A stretch of DNA of 64,000 nucleotides, taken from NCBI RefSeq assembly GCF_000204015.1, contig NZ_GL883077.1, forward strand, positions 1,820,188 through 1,884,187, written 5' to 3'. This document shows positions 52,563 to 61,414 of the stretch, one piece after another. Source of the stretch: Asticcacaulis biprosthecium C19 (lineage in GTDB: Bacteria > Pseudomonadota > Alphaproteobacteria > Caulobacterales > Caulobacteraceae). The translations under genes and the position numbers were made by a program. The notes below the pieces were generated by a model, which was not told the DNA's origin, did no database searches, and worked only from the letters and a program-made list of their open reading frames with translations. Position 1 is the stretch's first letter; every line of letters starts with the position of its first letter.

Positions 52563-52639
52563 CCCAAAACGTCGGTGTGAGTCTGCGCTTGTCGCTGCGG
52601 CGGATTTTTGCCAAGCTCAAGAAAAACAGGGGCGGAATC

Positions 52640-54364
52640 ATGATCCGGAACAGTCTGATCGGTCTCACCGTAGCGGTGCTGGCAACAACAGCCGCTGCCC
52701 AGACCCCGCCGCCCAAAAGTCCCAACGGTCGTTTCAACCTGGTCATTCCGCCTGGAAGGCCGAAGGTGGCGCCACCGACCGTCATGACGGCGCCGCCTGT
52801 TCAGGTCCAGTCCGTGCAACTCGCGCCTGTTCAGGTGCCGCCCGCTCACGGCGAACCGATCGCGCAGCAGACTGTTGAAGCACCGCCTCCGGCCCCACCC
52901 GCGCCAGCAGGTGCTCGGCCGGATATTGTGGTCGCGACCACTGCCGGTCAGTTGGGCGGCGAGGCGCTGTGGGACGGCAGCCACGTCTTCCGCGCTGTGC
53001 CGTTTGCCCGACCGCCGGTGGGTGATTTGCGCTGGCGGGCGCCACAGGACCCTACGCCGTGGCAAGGTGTGCGCTACGCCACGGAGTCCGCGGCGGCCTG
53101 TTTGCAGGTCGATCTCGGCTGGCAGTCGGCGATGTCCAGGTCCAGTTCCGAGGACTGTCTCTATCTCGAGGTTCGTACGCCCGACACGGCAAGAAAGCTG
53201 CCGGTCATGGTCTTTATCCATGGCGGGGCCAATCGCGCCGGTGGTGCCACCGGCACGGTCATGGCCGGCTTTGCGCCCAAGGGTGTGGTCATCGTTTCGA
53301 TCCCCTATCGTCTGGGCGCGCTGGGGTTTCTGTCGCATCCGGCCCTGACGCAGGAGCAGGGCGGGGCGTCCGGCAACTATGCCCTGATGGACCAGGTCAA
53401 GGCGCTGGAATGGGTGCGCGACAATATTGCGGCCTTTGGCGGTGACCCGGGCAATGTCACGATCTTTGGTCACAGCGCCGGCGCCCAGGATGTCGGCCTG
53501 TTGCTGACCTCGCCGCTGGCCAAGGGGCTGTTCCATAAGGCGATCTCGCAGTCGGGTCCGCCGCAGTTCGGTTTGCCGGCGCGCACCTTGGCGCAAAACG
53601 AGGCCATCGGGGTTGAACTGGCCAGCGAGATCAGCATGAGTCCGCCCGACAGCGCCCAGGCCCTGGCCGATCTGCGCCGCCAGCCGGCCATCTCGATCCA
53701 GGAACTGACCGACAAGATCCCGCCACCGGTCGAGGACGCTTCCTTCATCTGGTTGCAGGCCATCGTCGACGGCAAGGCCTTGCCGCGGGCGCCGCAGGAC
53801 GTATTCCGCGCCGGTGAGGCGGCCAGAGTGCCGCTGATCATCGGTGTTTCGGCGCAGGAACTGGGCCTGCACGGCGGGGAGGCCAATATCTACAAGGCGG
53901 TGTTCAACGCCTTTGGGCTGGGGCGGTTCAGGGCGATGAGCTTTTACCGGATCGACAAGGGTAAGCCGCCCAAGGCTGATCCTCTGCTGGGCGATACAGC
54001 AATGCAGATTTCGACCGATATCATGATGCGCTGCCCGGCGGACTGGACTGCGGCGCAGATGACGCAGGCGGGGAATGAGGCGTACCTCTATCATCTGGGT
54101 GTCGATAAGGACGGCAAGATCCACCACGGCTCGGAACTGAATTTTGTGATGAACCCGCGGCCGGACGGGCAGGGGGATGCGGTGTGGCCGCCGTTGCTGG
54201 ATCATTGGGTGGCCTTTGCGACGACGGGCAATCCCAACGGTCCCGGGTTGCCGCAGTGGCCGGCCTATGGCGGGGACAAGGCCTATATCGACTTTACCAC
54301 CAGCGGTCCGTATGCGCGGACACAACTGCGCGGTCCGGTGTGCGCCCTACGGGATACGCCGTGA
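52640..54364 (+). CDS. Exported type B carboxylesterase
   Basis: 574 residues from ATG 52640 (MIRNSLIGLTVAVLATTAA), Sec signal ending TAAA. A proline-rich linker follows (about 20-90; PPPKSP, VPPAHGEP, APPPAPPAPAG). The carboxylesterase domain has GALWDGSHVFRAVPFARPP, SEDCLYLEVRTPD, FIHGGANRAGG (oxyanion), and the nucleophile in TIFGHSAGAQDVG; the acid/His region lies in IHHGSELNFVMN. Typical of para-nitrobenzyl/cinnamoyl-type esterases that may act on plant esters. It ends just before the large composite repeat. Confidence 0.9.
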   Translation: MIRNSLIGLTVAVLATTAAAQTPPPKSPNGRFNLVIPPGRPKVAPPTVMTAPPVQVQSVQLAPVQVPPAHGEPIAQQTVEAPPPAPPAPAGARPDIVVATTAGQLGGEALWDGSHVFRAVPFARPPVGDLRWRAPQDPTPWQGVRYATESAAACLQVDLGWQSAMSRSSSEDCLYLEVRTPDTARKLPVMVFIHGGANRAGGATGTVMAGFAPKGVVIVSIPYRLGALGFLSHPALTQEQGGASGNYALMDQVKALEWVRDNIAAFGGDPGNVTIFGHSAGAQDVGLLLTSPLAKGLFHKAISQSGPPQFGLPARTLAQNEAIGVELASEISMSPPDSAQALADLRRQPAISIQELTDKIPPPVEDASFIWLQAIVDGKALPRAPQDVFRAGEAARVPLIIGVSAQELGLHGGEANIYKAVFNAFGLGRFRAMSFYRIDKGKPPKADPLLGDTAMQISTDIMMRCPADWTAAQMTQAGNEAYLYHLGVDKDGKIHHGSELNFVMNPRPDGQGDAVWPPLLDHWVAFATTGNPNGPGLPQWPAYGGDKAYIDFTTSGPYARTQLRGPVCALRDTP

Positions 54365-54393
54365 CCCTTTGTGCAGTGACACCCTCCGAATTT

Positions 54394-54682
54394 GGAACCA
54401 CGGATGGACACAGATAAATAGGGATTTCAGGTCATTCTGATGCGCAGCGCTTAAGCGGTGCCATCGAATATTGTAACCGCGAATGAACGCGAATAAGCGC
54501 GAATATCAGGTCGTATTGTTTTGGCGCGTAGGCCAGGCCTTATCGGATGCGCCTTCGGCGTGCTCTCATTCGCGCTTATTCGCGTTCATTCGCGGTTACA
54601 TACCTTGAGACGTTGCCGCTTGACGGCGCAACGTCTCAAGGTTGGCTCAAGATCCGTGTTTATCTGTGTCCATCCGTGGTTC
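54394..54682. repeat. Composite nested palindrome with 10-bp tandem units
   Basis: Outer arms 54394-54425 and 54651-54682 pair over 30 of 32 bases (GGAACCACGGATGGACACAG...). Middle arms 54473-54504 and 54568-54599 pair perfectly over 32 bases (GTAACCGCGAATGAACGCGA...). A third perfect 14-bp hairpin (CCTTGAGACGTTGC) lies at 54604-54642. Arms are tandem 10-bp units (CACGGATGGA/CACAGATAAA; CGCGAATGAA/CGCGAATAAG). It fills the gap between the esterase and ybgC and ends 32 bp before the ybgC start. Confidence 0.93.
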
Positions 54683-54714
54683 CCAATCTGCCTTTGGCGG
54701 GCTACAAACAGCCC

Positions 54715-55179
54715 ATGAGCGATATTCCCGAACAGTCCCTGGCCGGCCGCCTGGTCGGCGATGAGCATCATCTGCTGGTGCGTGTGTATTATGAAGATAC
54801 CGACTTTTCCGGTGTCGTCTATTACGCCAACTATATGAAGTTTTTCGAGCGCGGGCGGTCCGACTATCTGCGCCTGATCGGTGTGCATCATTACGAACTG
54901 GCCCAGATGGACCCGCCACTGGCCTTCGCCGTCACCCATATCGACATCACCTACAAGGCGCCCGCCAAGATCGACGATATCGTCCTGGTCCGGTCGCGCT
55001 CTACCGGTGTCAAAGGCGCGCAGTTCTTCCTGCATCAGCGAATCGAACGCGACGGCGTGCTGTTGTGCGAAGCGCACTTCGATGCGGTCTGTATCGGCTT
55101 CGATGGGCGCCCCCGGCGGCTGCCGCGTTTGCTTGTTAACGCTATAAATCACACGGTTACCGATAAAAAACCCGAATAG
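54715..55179 (+). CDS. ybgC: Tol-Pal associated acyl-CoA thioesterase
   Basis: 154 residues from ATG 54715. Hot-dog fold thioesterase: VRVYYEDTDFSGVVYYANYMKFFERGRSDYL with the catalytic Asp, and FAVTHIDITYKAPAKIDD. First gene of the tol-pal cluster as in many proteobacteria. It hydrolyses short or medium acyl-thioesters and is linked to phospholipid metabolism in the cytoplasm. Confidence 0.93.
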   Translation: MSDIPEQSLAGRLVGDEHHLLVRVYYEDTDFSGVVYYANYMKFFERGRSDYLRLIGVHHYELAQMDPPLAFAVTHIDITYKAPAKIDDIVLVRSRSTGVKGAQFFLHQRIERDGVLLCEAHFDAVCIGFDGRPRRLPRLLVNAINHTVTDKKPE

Positions 55180-55356
55180 GGGGTCATGTCTCTCTTTCTC
55201 TTTGGTGCAGTTTTACGAAAAAGATGCTGACACTTTTTCTAAACGTGCTTGCACGCCATAGAATTGTCGTGAAACTTGGGGCAAAGTGCTTCACATATGG
55301 CCTAGCCACGTATCGTGGACCTATTTTTGGGCATTAACTGTTTTTGGGGGTGCATT

Positions 55357-56061
55357 ATGAGCGCCGGAACTGCCTCTCCTGTCTCGCTGGATTTTATCGA
55401 CCTGTTCATGAACGCCGACCTGGTGGTCAAGGTGGTGATGATCGTTCTGGTCTTCTCGTCGCTGTGGTCGTGGGCGATCATCGTGCAGAAGTCGCTGTCC
55501 CTGGGTAAGATCAACAAGGAGGCTGATACCTTCGAATCGGCGCTTGGCTCCGGGCGCGCGCTCGATGATATCGCCGCCGCGCTGGGGCCTCATCCCAAGG
55601 AACCGTTCCAGAAGCTGCTGGTGACCGTGACCTCGGCGTGGCGCGACTATAAGGGCAAGCCGATGAACCCGACCCAGGGTGAACTGCTGATGGCTCAGGT
55701 CGATCGCGAAATGTCGCATATCGTCACCTCTGAAGCCGACAGCGTTGAAGACGGCCTGTCGATCCTGGCCGTCATCGCCACCGCAACGCCTTTCCTGGGG
55801 CTGTTCGGCACGGTGTGGGGCATTATGAATGCGTTCTCGGCCATCGCCGCCCAGGGTGACACCAACCTGGCAACCGTCGCCCCGGCGATTTCCGAAGCGC
55901 TGTTCGCCACGGCCATGGGTCTGTTCGCCGCTATTCCGGCCTATGTCGCCTTCAACCTGTTCAATGCCAAGGTGTCGCGCTTCGCCAGCCGCATGGAAAG
56001 CTTTGCCGATGAATTGATGGTGTCGCTGACGCGTCGTCTTGGCGAAAAGCTGGGGGGCTGA
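55357..56061 (+). CDS. tolQ: TolQ, inner-membrane proton channel subunit
   Basis: 234 residues from ATG 55357 (MSAGTASPVSLDFIDLF). ExbB/TolQ/MotA family: a first membrane helix LVVKVVMIVLVFSSLWSWAII, a long cytoplasmic loop, and two further helices (ILAVIATATPFLGLFGTVWG and ALFATAMGLFAAIPAYVAF). With TolR it uses the proton gradient to energise TolA during cell constriction. Its stop is four bases before tolR. Confidence 0.96.
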   Translation: MSAGTASPVSLDFIDLFMNADLVVKVVMIVLVFSSLWSWAIIVQKSLSLGKINKEADTFESALGSGRALDDIAAALGPHPKEPFQKLLVTVTSAWRDYKGKPMNPTQGELLMAQVDREMSHIVTSEADSVEDGLSILAVIATATPFLGLFGTVWGIMNAFSAIAAQGDTNLATVAPAISEALFATAMGLFAAIPAYVAFNLFNAKVSRFASRMESFADELMVSLTRRLGEKLGG

Positions 56062-56065
56062 TCCG

Positions 56066-56563
56066 ATGGCCATGGGTTCTGCCGGATCGGGAGGCAGCCG
56101 CCGCGGCAATCGCCGTGTCCGCCGCCGTTCAGCCCTCTCCGAAATCAACGTCACCCCGATGGTCGACGTCATGCTGGTCCTGCTGATCATCTTCATGATC
56201 TCGGCGCCGCTGCTCAATTCGGGCATCGATATCAACCTGCCCAAGACCGAAGCCGCCGCGCTCAAGGAAGAGAGCGATCCGATCACCGTGTCGGTCGACC
56301 GTGCCGGCCGCCTCTATGTCAACGACAATCCGGTAAGCTATGACACCCTGGCTCCGCGCCTGGTGGCCATGACGCAAGGTGAAACAGATCGGCCGATCTA
56401 TGTCCGCGGCGATGGCGATTCCTCGTGGAAAATGGTCGCTCAGGTAATGGGCAAGTTGTCGAGTTCCGGCTTCACCAAGATCAGCATCGTCACCGATCCG
56501 ATGGGTAAGACCTCCGGCGGGGCCGCGTCTTCCGCAGCGGCCGGTACGGGGGCATCGTCTTAA
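56066..56563 (+). CDS. tolR: TolR, inner-membrane proton channel subunit
   Basis: 165 residues from ATG 56066 (an ATG two codons later is also possible). A basic, Gly-rich head (GGSRRGNRRVRRRSALSE) leads to NVTPMVDVMLVLLIIFMI, the single membrane helix with the conserved Asp of the proton path. The periplasmic part has DINLPKTEA, VYVNDNPV-type strands and a Ser/Ala-rich tail. Partner of TolQ and TolA. Confidence 0.95.
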   Translation: MAMGSAGSGGSRRGNRRVRRRSALSEINVTPMVDVMLVLLIIFMISAPLLNSGIDINLPKTEAAALKEESDPITVSVDRAGRLYVNDNPVSYDTLAPRLVAMTQGETDRPIYVRGDGDSSWKMVAQVMGKLSSSGFTKISIVTDPMGKTSGGAASSAAAGTGASS

Positions 56564-56568
56564 GTCCT

Positions 56569-57372
56569 ATGCAGCGTCACCTTCCGTCATGGCTGGTTTC
56601 GATTCTCCTGCACGCGGGCTTGCTGGCGATCGCCTATATCGGCTGGGCGACGTCCGCCAAACCCGTTCGTGTGACAGCGGTGGCGGTTGAAATCATTTCG
56701 GATGTGACCAGCCGGGAGATGGTGGCGACGCCTGTCGACGAACTGGCGGTCAATAAGCCGGAGCCTGTCCCTTCGGAAGCGGATGTCGCTGTGCCGGAAC
56801 CGGACGCGCAACCTGCGCCGGAGCCGCAGAAGCCTGCTGCCCCGGCGAAGCCCGACAAGAAGCCTGAGCCAATAAAGAAGGATAAGGCGCCGCCCGACCC
56901 CAAGGGCAAGAAGGCGCCGGTGCCTGACAAGAAAGCACCGCAGCCTAAGACCCTGGACCTCGACAATCTTAGCAATCCGCCGCCGGCCCCGAAAAACAAG
57001 GGCCGCGCCAATCCCAATACCCAGCAAAGGAATGGCGGGTCGTTGAACGGCTCCGGGCCACAGGATGCCGGGGAGAAGGCGGAAATGGCGGCCCTGACCA
57101 AGCGATTGGGGCGCTTGTGGCGACTGAATTGCGATATTCCCGGCACGCGCCAGGTCAAGATTGTGGTCGGGTTCCAACTTTCGCGGAGCGGACGCCTGAT
57201 TAAGGGGCCGACATGGGTCAATCGCCGTTCCGACGCCGTATGGGTTTCAAACTCGCAACTCGCCATTGCGGCTGTCAATCGCGGGGCGCCCTTCACAGAC
57301 CTTTCGGATGGGCTGTATGAACGCGACCTTGAAGTCGAGTTCGATGCGGAAAAGGTCTGCCGTGGCTATTAG
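56569..57372 (+). CDS. tolA: TolA, energy-transducing envelope protein
   Basis: 267 residues. Membrane anchor at about 8-25 (LVSILLHAGLLAIAYI), then a Pro/Lys/Glu-rich periplasmic arm (about 60-160; KPDKKPEPIKKDKAPPD), then a C-terminal TonB/TolA-C-like domain (about 175-267; VKIVVGFQLSRSGRLIKGP) ending AEKVCRGY. It spans the periplasm between TolQR and TolB/Pal. The arm is shorter than in Escherichia coli, as is usual in alphaproteobacteria. Confidence 0.93.
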   Translation: MQRHLPSWLVSILLHAGLLAIAYIGWATSAKPVRVTAVAVEIISDVTSREMVATPVDELAVNKPEPVPSEADVAVPEPDAQPAPEPQKPAAPAKPDKKPEPIKKDKAPPDPKGKKAPVPDKKAPQPKTLDLDNLSNPPPAPKNKGRANPNTQQRNGGSLNGSGPQDAGEKAEMAALTKRLGRLWRLNCDIPGTRQVKIVVGFQLSRSGRLIKGPTWVNRRSDAVWVSNSQLAIAAVNRGAPFTDLSDGLYERDLEVEFDAEKVCRGY

Positions 57373-57853
57373 AGCGGGAGGCATTCTGGGGCTTGCGATT
57401 GCCATGTCGGCCTGGACCGCCGTGGCAGGGCCAGGTCAGACGGAAAGTCCGCAGGACGATTCGGCCTGGCTGGAGTCACTGGCCAAGCCGTCAGGCGATC
57501 TGTCTACGCGTCCGTCGGGGACGTCAGCCGTAAGGCCGCGGGATGACACAGGCGCACGCGCCAACATGACCGGCCTGGTTCGTGGGATGGCGCGACGCTG
57601 GAACGTCGACTGCAAGGATGCCACGGTGCGAAAGGCCAAGATCGAGGTCCAGTTTCGGATCTCGGCGAATGGTCGGATTGCCGAAGAGCCGGTGTGGGTG
57701 AACCCGAGCCCCAAGCCGGCGCTTCAGACCGCGTATCGGCAGGCGGCGTACGCAGTAACTTCGGGTCAGCCATATTCTGGCCTGGGCCCGGATTTATACG
57801 ACAGGACTTTAGAGGTTCAATTCAGTGCCGTTTCGGTGTGTCGAGATTATTAA
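57344..57853 (+). CDS. Exported paralogue of the TolA C-terminal domain
   Basis: 169 residues from ATG 57344, overlapping the tolA end by 29 bases in another frame. A signal peptide (about 10-30; GGILGLAIAMSAWTAVAG) replaces the TolA anchor and arm. The domain (about 80-169) follows TolA-C step by step: MTGLVRGMARRWNVDC, AKIEVQFRISANGRI, EPVWVNPSP and a final SVCRDY against VCRGY in TolA. It would be a free periplasmic TolA-C-like protein produced with the Tol machine, perhaps competing for TolB, Pal or other partners. Function not known to me. Confidence 0.85.
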   Translation: MRKRSAVAIRAGGILGLAIAMSAWTAVAGPGQTESPQDDSAWLESLAKPSGDLSTRPSGTSAVRPRDDTGARANMTGLVRGMARRWNVDCKDATVRKAKIEVQFRISANGRIAEEPVWVNPSPKPALQTAYRQAAYAVTSGQPYSGLGPDLYDRTLEVQFSAVSVCRDY

Positions 57854-57865
57854 GGAAGCCAAGTC

Positions 57866-59215
57866 ATGACGAAGACTTTCCCCTCCCTGTCCCGCCGGAC
57901 GCTTTTGCACACGCTTCCGGCGGCGGGTGCCCTGACCGCGATGGCGGGGTCGGTTGCTGCCCAGAGCCAGGGGCCCTTGCGCGGCACGGTCGATGAGGCG
58001 GACGTTCAGCCTCTGGCGATCGCTATTATGATCAGCGGTACGGATCCGTCGGGCAACACTATCGGCGAGCAGCTGACCAAGGTGGTCATCAACGACCTGC
58101 AGAGCTCGGGCTATTTCGCGCCGATCGATCCGCGCGCCTTTATCGAGACCTCGCTGGACGTCAATTCGCCGCCGACCTGGGAAAACTGGACCGCCATCAA
58201 CGCGCAGTTCCTGGCCAATGGCCGCGCCTATATCAACGCCAACGGCCAGGTGCAGGCGGATGTTCGGGTGTGGGACATCTACTCCCAGAAGGAAGCCTTC
58301 CCAGGCGCCGGCCACATGATTACGCCCGAGCAGTGGCGGCGGCTGGCGCACAAGCATGCCGACGCCATCTATGAGCGGCTGACCGGAGAAAAGGGTTATT
58401 TCGATACGCGTATCGCCTTCGTTGCCGAAAGCGGTAAGCGCGGCGACCGGGTCAAGCGGCTGGCCATGATGGATCAGGACGGCGCCAATCCCCAGTATCT
58501 GGCCGTCGAGGGCTCGGGCAAGATCATCACGCCGCGGTTTTCCGCCGACGGTACCGAAATCGCCTATATGGCCCTGTCGGCGGACAGCGCGCGTATCTTC
58601 CTGTACGACCTGGAGGCCCGGCGCGGGGAACAGGTGGCGCAGGTGCGTGGCATGGCCTTTGCGCCACGCTATTCGCCCGACGGCACGAAGCTGGCGTTTT
58701 CGGTGTCGCAGGGCGCCAATTCCGACATCTATGTCACCAATCTGAACACCCGGTCGTTGTCGCGCCTGACCTCGGATCCGGCTATCGATACGTCGCCGTC
58801 CTTCTCGGCCGACGGCTCGCGCATCGCCTTTACATCGGATCGCGGCGGCTCGCCCCAGATCTATGTCATGGGAGCCGACGGTTCTGGGGCGCGCCGCATT
58901 ACCTTCGGCGGCGGGCTCTACTCGACGCCGGTGTTTTCGCCCAAGGGCGACCTGATCGCCTTCACCAAGCAGTCCAAGGGACGTTTCTCGATCGGGGTGA
59001 TGAATCCGGATGGGTCGGGTGAGCGCCTGCTGACCTCGTCCTACCTGGAGGAGGGGCCGACCTGGGCGCCGAATGGCCGCTACATCATGTTCTTTCGCGA
59101 ACCGCCGGGCGGCATGCCGTCGCTGTGGATGGTGGAGGTCAATGGCCGCATCGAACGACCCGTCCCCTATACGGGCGGGGCGTCGGATCCGGCCTGGTCA
59201 CCCTTGCTTCCGTAA
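57866..59215 (+). CDS. tolB: TolB, periplasmic beta-propeller protein
   Basis: 449 residues, ATG 57866. The N-terminus [20 protein letters not shown] is a twin-arginine-like signal with cleavage near SVAA-QSQ (about 34). The N-terminal domain ([20 protein letters not shown]) is followed by a six-bladed propeller with repeated [14 protein letters not shown]-, [14 protein letters not shown]- and [14 protein letters not shown]-type blades. It binds Pal and peptidoglycan-associated partners and releases them on TolA action. Full length for the family. Confidence 0.95.
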   Translation: MTKTFPSLSRRTLLHTLPAAGALTAMAGSVAAQSQGPLRGTVDEADVQPLAIAIMISGTDPSGNTIGEQLTKVVINDLQSSGYFAPIDPRAFIETSLDVNSPPTWENWTAINAQFLANGRAYINANGQVQADVRVWDIYSQKEAFPGAGHMITPEQWRRLAHKHADAIYERLTGEKGYFDTRIAFVAESGKRGDRVKRLAMMDQDGANPQYLAVEGSGKIITPRFSADGTEIAYMALSADSARIFLYDLEARRGEQVAQVRGMAFAPRYSPDGTKLAFSVSQGANSDIYVTNLNTRSLSRLTSDPAIDTSPSFSADGSRIAFTSDRGGSPQIYVMGADGSGARRITFGGGLYSTPVFSPKGDLIAFTKQSKGRFSIGVMNPDGSGERLLTSSYLEEGPTWAPNGRYIMFFREPPGGMPSLWMVEVNGRIERPVPYTGGASDPAWSPLLP

Positions 59216-59385
59216 GCTTTCATCCGTTACGCGAAAAGCCGTTGCAGATGGAATTTATGCCGCCTTTAGTTTGACAAATTAACAAAGGCATATCATCGTG
59301 ACAGCCGATAAGTTCAGGTGACATCCGATTGTCGCAGAACCATGAAAAATATCCCTGGTTTCATAATTTCGTGAGAGGAACAATT

Positions 59386-59943
59386 ATGACCCTATCGACT
59401 AAGTCCATCGTGAAGGTGGCCCTGGTAGCTTTTGTTATGACCTCGGTGGCTGCCTGTACGAAGAAGGCCGAGCCGGTGGTGCCGAAGACCCCCGACGTGG
59501 TGACGACGCAACCGCAGCCCACTCAGCCGACCGTTCCCCCGAAGCAGACTGCTCTGCCGCCCGTCGGCGTTACGCCGGGTTCGCAACAGGACTTCGTCGT
59601 CAACGTCGGCGACCGCGTCTATTTCGACACGGATCAATCGTCGATCCGCGCCGACGCGCAAGCCGTCCTGTCCGCTCAAGCCGCTTGGCTGGTCCGCTAT
59701 CCGGCCGTCAAGATCCGCATCGAAGGCAATGCTGACGAACGCGGCACGCGTGAATACAACTTCGCTCTGGGTGCGCGTCGTGCCCAGGCCGTCGCCGACT
59801 TCCTCACCTCCAAGGGTGTTGTGCCGTCACGTATCTCGACCATCTCCTATGGCAAGGAACAACCGATTGCCACCGGTGCTGACGAGGATGCCTGGCAGCA
59901 AAACCGGAACGGCCATACGGCGATCACTTCGGGCGCCAACTGA
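59386..59943 (+). CDS. pal: Pal, peptidoglycan-associated lipoprotein
   Basis: 185 residues from ATG 59386, with AGAGGAAC upstream. Lipobox SVAAC (Cys near 24), a Pro/Thr linker (about 30-75), and the OmpA-like domain: DRVYFDTDQSSIR, VKIRIEGNADERGTREYN with the peptidoglycan-binding Asp/Arg, and RRAQAVADFL. It links the outer membrane to the cell wall. A terminator follows, but cpoB continues on the same strand. Confidence 0.96.
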   Translation: MTLSTKSIVKVALVAFVMTSVAACTKKAEPVVPKTPDVVTTQPQPTQPTVPPKQTALPPVGVTPGSQQDFVVNVGDRVYFDTDQSSIRADAQAVLSAQAAWLVRYPAVKIRIEGNADERGTREYNFALGARRAQAVADFLTSKGVVPSRISTISYGKEQPIATGADEDAWQQNRNGHTAITSGAN

Positions 59944-59963
59944 GTTTTCGATCCCATCTGATG

Positions 59964-59996
59964 AAAGGCCTTCCGCTGCGGCGGGAGGCCTTTTTC
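59964..59996 (+). terminator. Terminator after pal
   Basis: AAAGGCCTTCCGC pairs with GCGGGAGGCCTTT (one G-T pair) around a 4-base loop, with T's at the 3' side. It is 20 bp after the pal stop. Confidence 0.85.
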
Positions 59997-60124
59997 ATGC
60001 GCGCTGCGGAGGTCGGACAATTGGGGTTTACGTCTTATTTCAGCCCGACTATGCTGTTAGCCCTAGGGTAGGCCGTTCGACCGGCATTTATGTGTAACAG
60101 TTTACAAGGGCGGGGTACGAGCCT

Positions 60125-61078
60125 ATGGCGCATAACGGATTTTCGCAAAAAATCGTGACGTGGACGTCGCGCGGCCGGATGGCAGCGGGTGCGTCGATTG
60201 TGGCGCTGACCCTGGCGTTCGGGGCGGTGACGACGGTGGCCTTCCTGCCGTCGGTGTCGCAAGCACAGATTTTCGGCGATGAAGATGAGGAAGAAGACCT
60301 CGGCCGCCCGGCCACACCGGCGGGTGCGTGGGACGAAAAGCGCCTCAACCGGCTTGACCGCAATGTGCGCAAGCTGGAGCGCGCCGTGGCCCGCGTCGAG
60401 AACAAGAAGACACCGCCGATCCTGATCGAGCCCGACCCGGAAGTGGTCGCCTTGCAGGCCACGGTCGACAGCCTGTCGCGCAAGCAGGATGAGCAGTCCG
60501 ACGTGATCACACGCCTGACCGGCCAGTTGGAAGAGGCGCTGTATGCCAACCAGCAACTGCAAGGGACGGTCAACGCCCAGAATGCCCGCATCGACGTCCT
60601 GTCGCGGCGCGCCGACAATGCCGATGCCCATCTGAAGGACATCGACGCCCTGCTGGCGCCGCCGCCGCCGCCGCCGGCTTCGACAGGATCGGCTGAGGGG
60701 GACTTTGATCAGGCCTTTGCTTTGATGACGTCGGGCCAGACGGACGATGCCAGCCGCGCCTTTGAGGCCTTCACGACGACCTGGCCTGAGGCGGCGCAAC
60801 TGCCGGAAGCCTGGTTCCGTCTGGGCCAGATCCGCAGCATGAAGCAGGATGCCGGCGGCGCCGTTGCCGCCTATGCAACGGCGCTGAAGGGCTGGCCCAA
60901 GACGTCGTGGGCGCCGGAAGCAACCGTGCGACTGGCGGGGGCTTTGACGGATTCCAACCGGCCGAGCGACGCCTGCCTGGCCTTGTCGCAGTTCGACAAG
61001 CTGTATGCCAAGACGGCGACCAATGAACACAAGTCGATGGCCAAGACGCTCAAGACCCGGAGCAAGTGCGCGGCTTAG
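60125..61078 (+). CDS. cpoB: CpoB/YbgF, Tol-Pal system TPR coordinator
   Basis: 317 residues. Signal anchor (about 20-46; ASIVALTLAFGAVTTVAF) with cleavage near SQA-QIF. An acidic patch DEDEEEDLG is followed by a coiled coil (about 75-165; NRLDRNVRKLERAVARVENK) and a polyproline spacer, then TPR repeats (about 190-317; DFDQAFALMTSGQTDDASRA, AWFRLGQIRSMKQDAGGAVA). It coordinates peptidoglycan synthesis with outer-membrane constriction. Last gene of the tol-pal region. Confidence 0.93.
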   Translation: MAHNGFSQKIVTWTSRGRMAAGASIVALTLAFGAVTTVAFLPSVSQAQIFGDEDEEEDLGRPATPAGAWDEKRLNRLDRNVRKLERAVARVENKKTPPILIEPDPEVVALQATVDSLSRKQDEQSDVITRLTGQLEEALYANQQLQGTVNAQNARIDVLSRRADNADAHLKDIDALLAPPPPPPASTGSAEGDFDQAFALMTSGQTDDASRAFEAFTTTWPEAAQLPEAWFRLGQIRSMKQDAGGAVAAYATALKGWPKTSWAPEATVRLAGALTDSNRPSDACLALSQFDKLYAKTATNEHKSMAKTLKTRSKCAA

Positions 61079-61138
61079 TCTGTCCATAAGGATTTTGGAG
61101 CGAAGGATCCTCGACGGGGCAGTGTAGCGGTGTTCTAA

Positions 61139-61397
61139 GCGCGAAGCGCACTCGCTGATGTTTTGACATTTCAGAGTAAGGCGCGTTGACGCTGTCCATC
61201 TGACTTATCTGGCTTATCTGTGGATCAACTCTTCCTTGGGTTTCGTCGCCTGATTGTCGGGGATCTATCCTGAACGTTCAAAGTCGCTAAACCTGGGCAA
61301 GAAGGTCTATCCACAGATAAGCCAGATAAGTCAGATGGACAGCGTAAACGAGGTGCCTTCGAGGACTTGCGGAGGCGTCGTCTAAGGCGCTTCGCGC
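61139..61397. repeat. Nested palindromic element upstream of tilS
   Basis: Inner arms 61191-61225 and 61309-61343 are a perfect 35-bp inverted repeat (GCTGTCCATCTGACTTATCT ... / ATCCACAGATAAGCCAGATA ...), loop 83 bp. Outer arms GCGCGAAGCGC (61139-61149) and GCGCTTCGCGC (61387-61397) are also perfect. The CAGATAAGC 9-bp units equal those of the element at 40 kb. No other gene is visible in 61079-61414. Confidence 0.93.
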
Positions 61398-61414
61398 ATG
61401 AGGGGTACTGGGCG

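Noticed and set aside
52559-54325. A 588-codon open frame antisense to the carboxylesterase
   Set aside because: Same GC-bias shadow; the sense strand encodes a full esterase with catalytic motifs.
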